In this document: one piece after another, positions 6,057 to 6,145 of the stretch
Position numbering within the stretch: the stretch's first letter is position 1
Layout: each line of letters opens with the position of its first letter
From: Candidatus Paceibacterota bacterium
GTDB taxonomy: Bacteria > Verrucomicrobiota > Verrucomicrobiia > Limisphaerales > UBA8199
NCBI GenBank assembly: GCA_035452965.1
Contig: DAOTCE010000067.1
Span: 1-6,145, forward strand
Reading direction: 5' to 3'
Length of the DNA stretch: 6,145 nt
The notes under the pieces: generated by a model
What the model saw: the letters and a program-made list of their open reading frames with translations, nothing else
Databases searched by the model: none
What the model was told of the DNA's origin: nothing
Position numbers and translations under genes: made by a program

Positions 6057-6145
6057 GCTGGCTCGAAGCGGCCTGGGTGAGAGCTGGCCGGAGTGGCTCA
6101 TCGCCCGCATCCTGCTGCGCGAGGCGAAGGAGTTGGTGGAGAAGA
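6055..6145 (+). pseudogene. Partial coding sequence running off the right edge, possible C-terminal tail of a TPR-type protein
   Basis: In the frame of 6055 the sequence reads VELARSGLGESW then PEWLIARILLREAKELVEK up to the last complete codon, with nearly all third positions G or C, unlike the sequence just upstream. This amphipathic helix pattern (W-x-x-W-L-I-A-R-x-L-L-R-E-A) recalls, from memory, tails following tetratricopeptide repeats in verrucomicrobial kinase or TPR proteins; that identification is weak. The frame stays open back to an ATG at 5884, but residues 5884-6050 are Arg/Trp/Gly-rich and not coding-like. The real N-terminal part is therefore absent, and this is either a gene fragment or a junction. 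The 3' end is beyond the window. Confidence 0.3.

Noticed and set aside
1..6145. CRISPR array, tRNA, rRNA, integrase or phage genes
   Set aside because: I looked for regular direct repeats, tRNA-like TTCRA arms, rRNA cores and recombinase motifs, and found none.

Overview
The window looks like a chromosomal stretch from a free-living or metagenome-derived Gram-negative bacterium, most likely of the Planctomycetota-Verrucomicrobiota-Chlamydiota group, and I lean towards Verrucomicrobiota. This rests on the mix of families (secreted PHP phosphoesterase, right-handed beta-helix protein, short neutral-ceramidase-like protein, secreted Ntn amidase), on start codons with no Shine-Dalgarno sequence, and on a CGCAAAG-type nonamer repeat in the first intergenic region. 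The phylum is inference; there is no rRNA or marker gene here. No tRNA, rRNA, CRISPR array, transposase or complete mobile element is visible.

Layout: positions 1-526 hold no intact gene. They contain a short CGCAAAG tandem repeat and a small open frame whose last half resembles the C-terminus of a Rid/YjgF-family protein, probably a gene relic. Four well-supported plus-strand genes follow: a secreted PHP-domain metal-dependent phosphoesterase (527-1597), a secreted right-handed beta-helix protein (about 1633-2967, stop/start overlap possible at 1597), a secreted neutral/alkaline-ceramidase-like zinc hydrolase (3063-4493), and a secreted Ntn-type cysteine amidase/acyltransferase of the linear amide C-N hydrolase group (4787-5662). 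A 293-base gap with a 40-base hairpin separates the third and fourth genes. The right end (5663-6145) has an ORF that starts with a convincing signal peptide but continues into unrecognisable sequence. A coding-looking tail in another frame runs off the window.

All four main proteins, and the fifth candidate, carry N-terminal signal peptides, so the window is a run of co-oriented genes for exported proteins. The first two are probably co-transcribed. The third may belong with them (95-base gap). The fourth probably has its own signals. Two of the families (neutral ceramidase and Ntn acyltransferase/amidase) classically act on N-acyl amide bonds, so extracytoplasmic handling of N-acylated compounds is one reading, but substrates cannot be told from sequence. 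The most unusual points are the ceramidase-like protein that keeps the metal-site motifs but has Asn where the catalytic Ser of neutral ceramidases should be, the signal-peptidase site that falls exactly before the catalytic Cys of the amidase, and the broken or overlapping coding signals at both edges.
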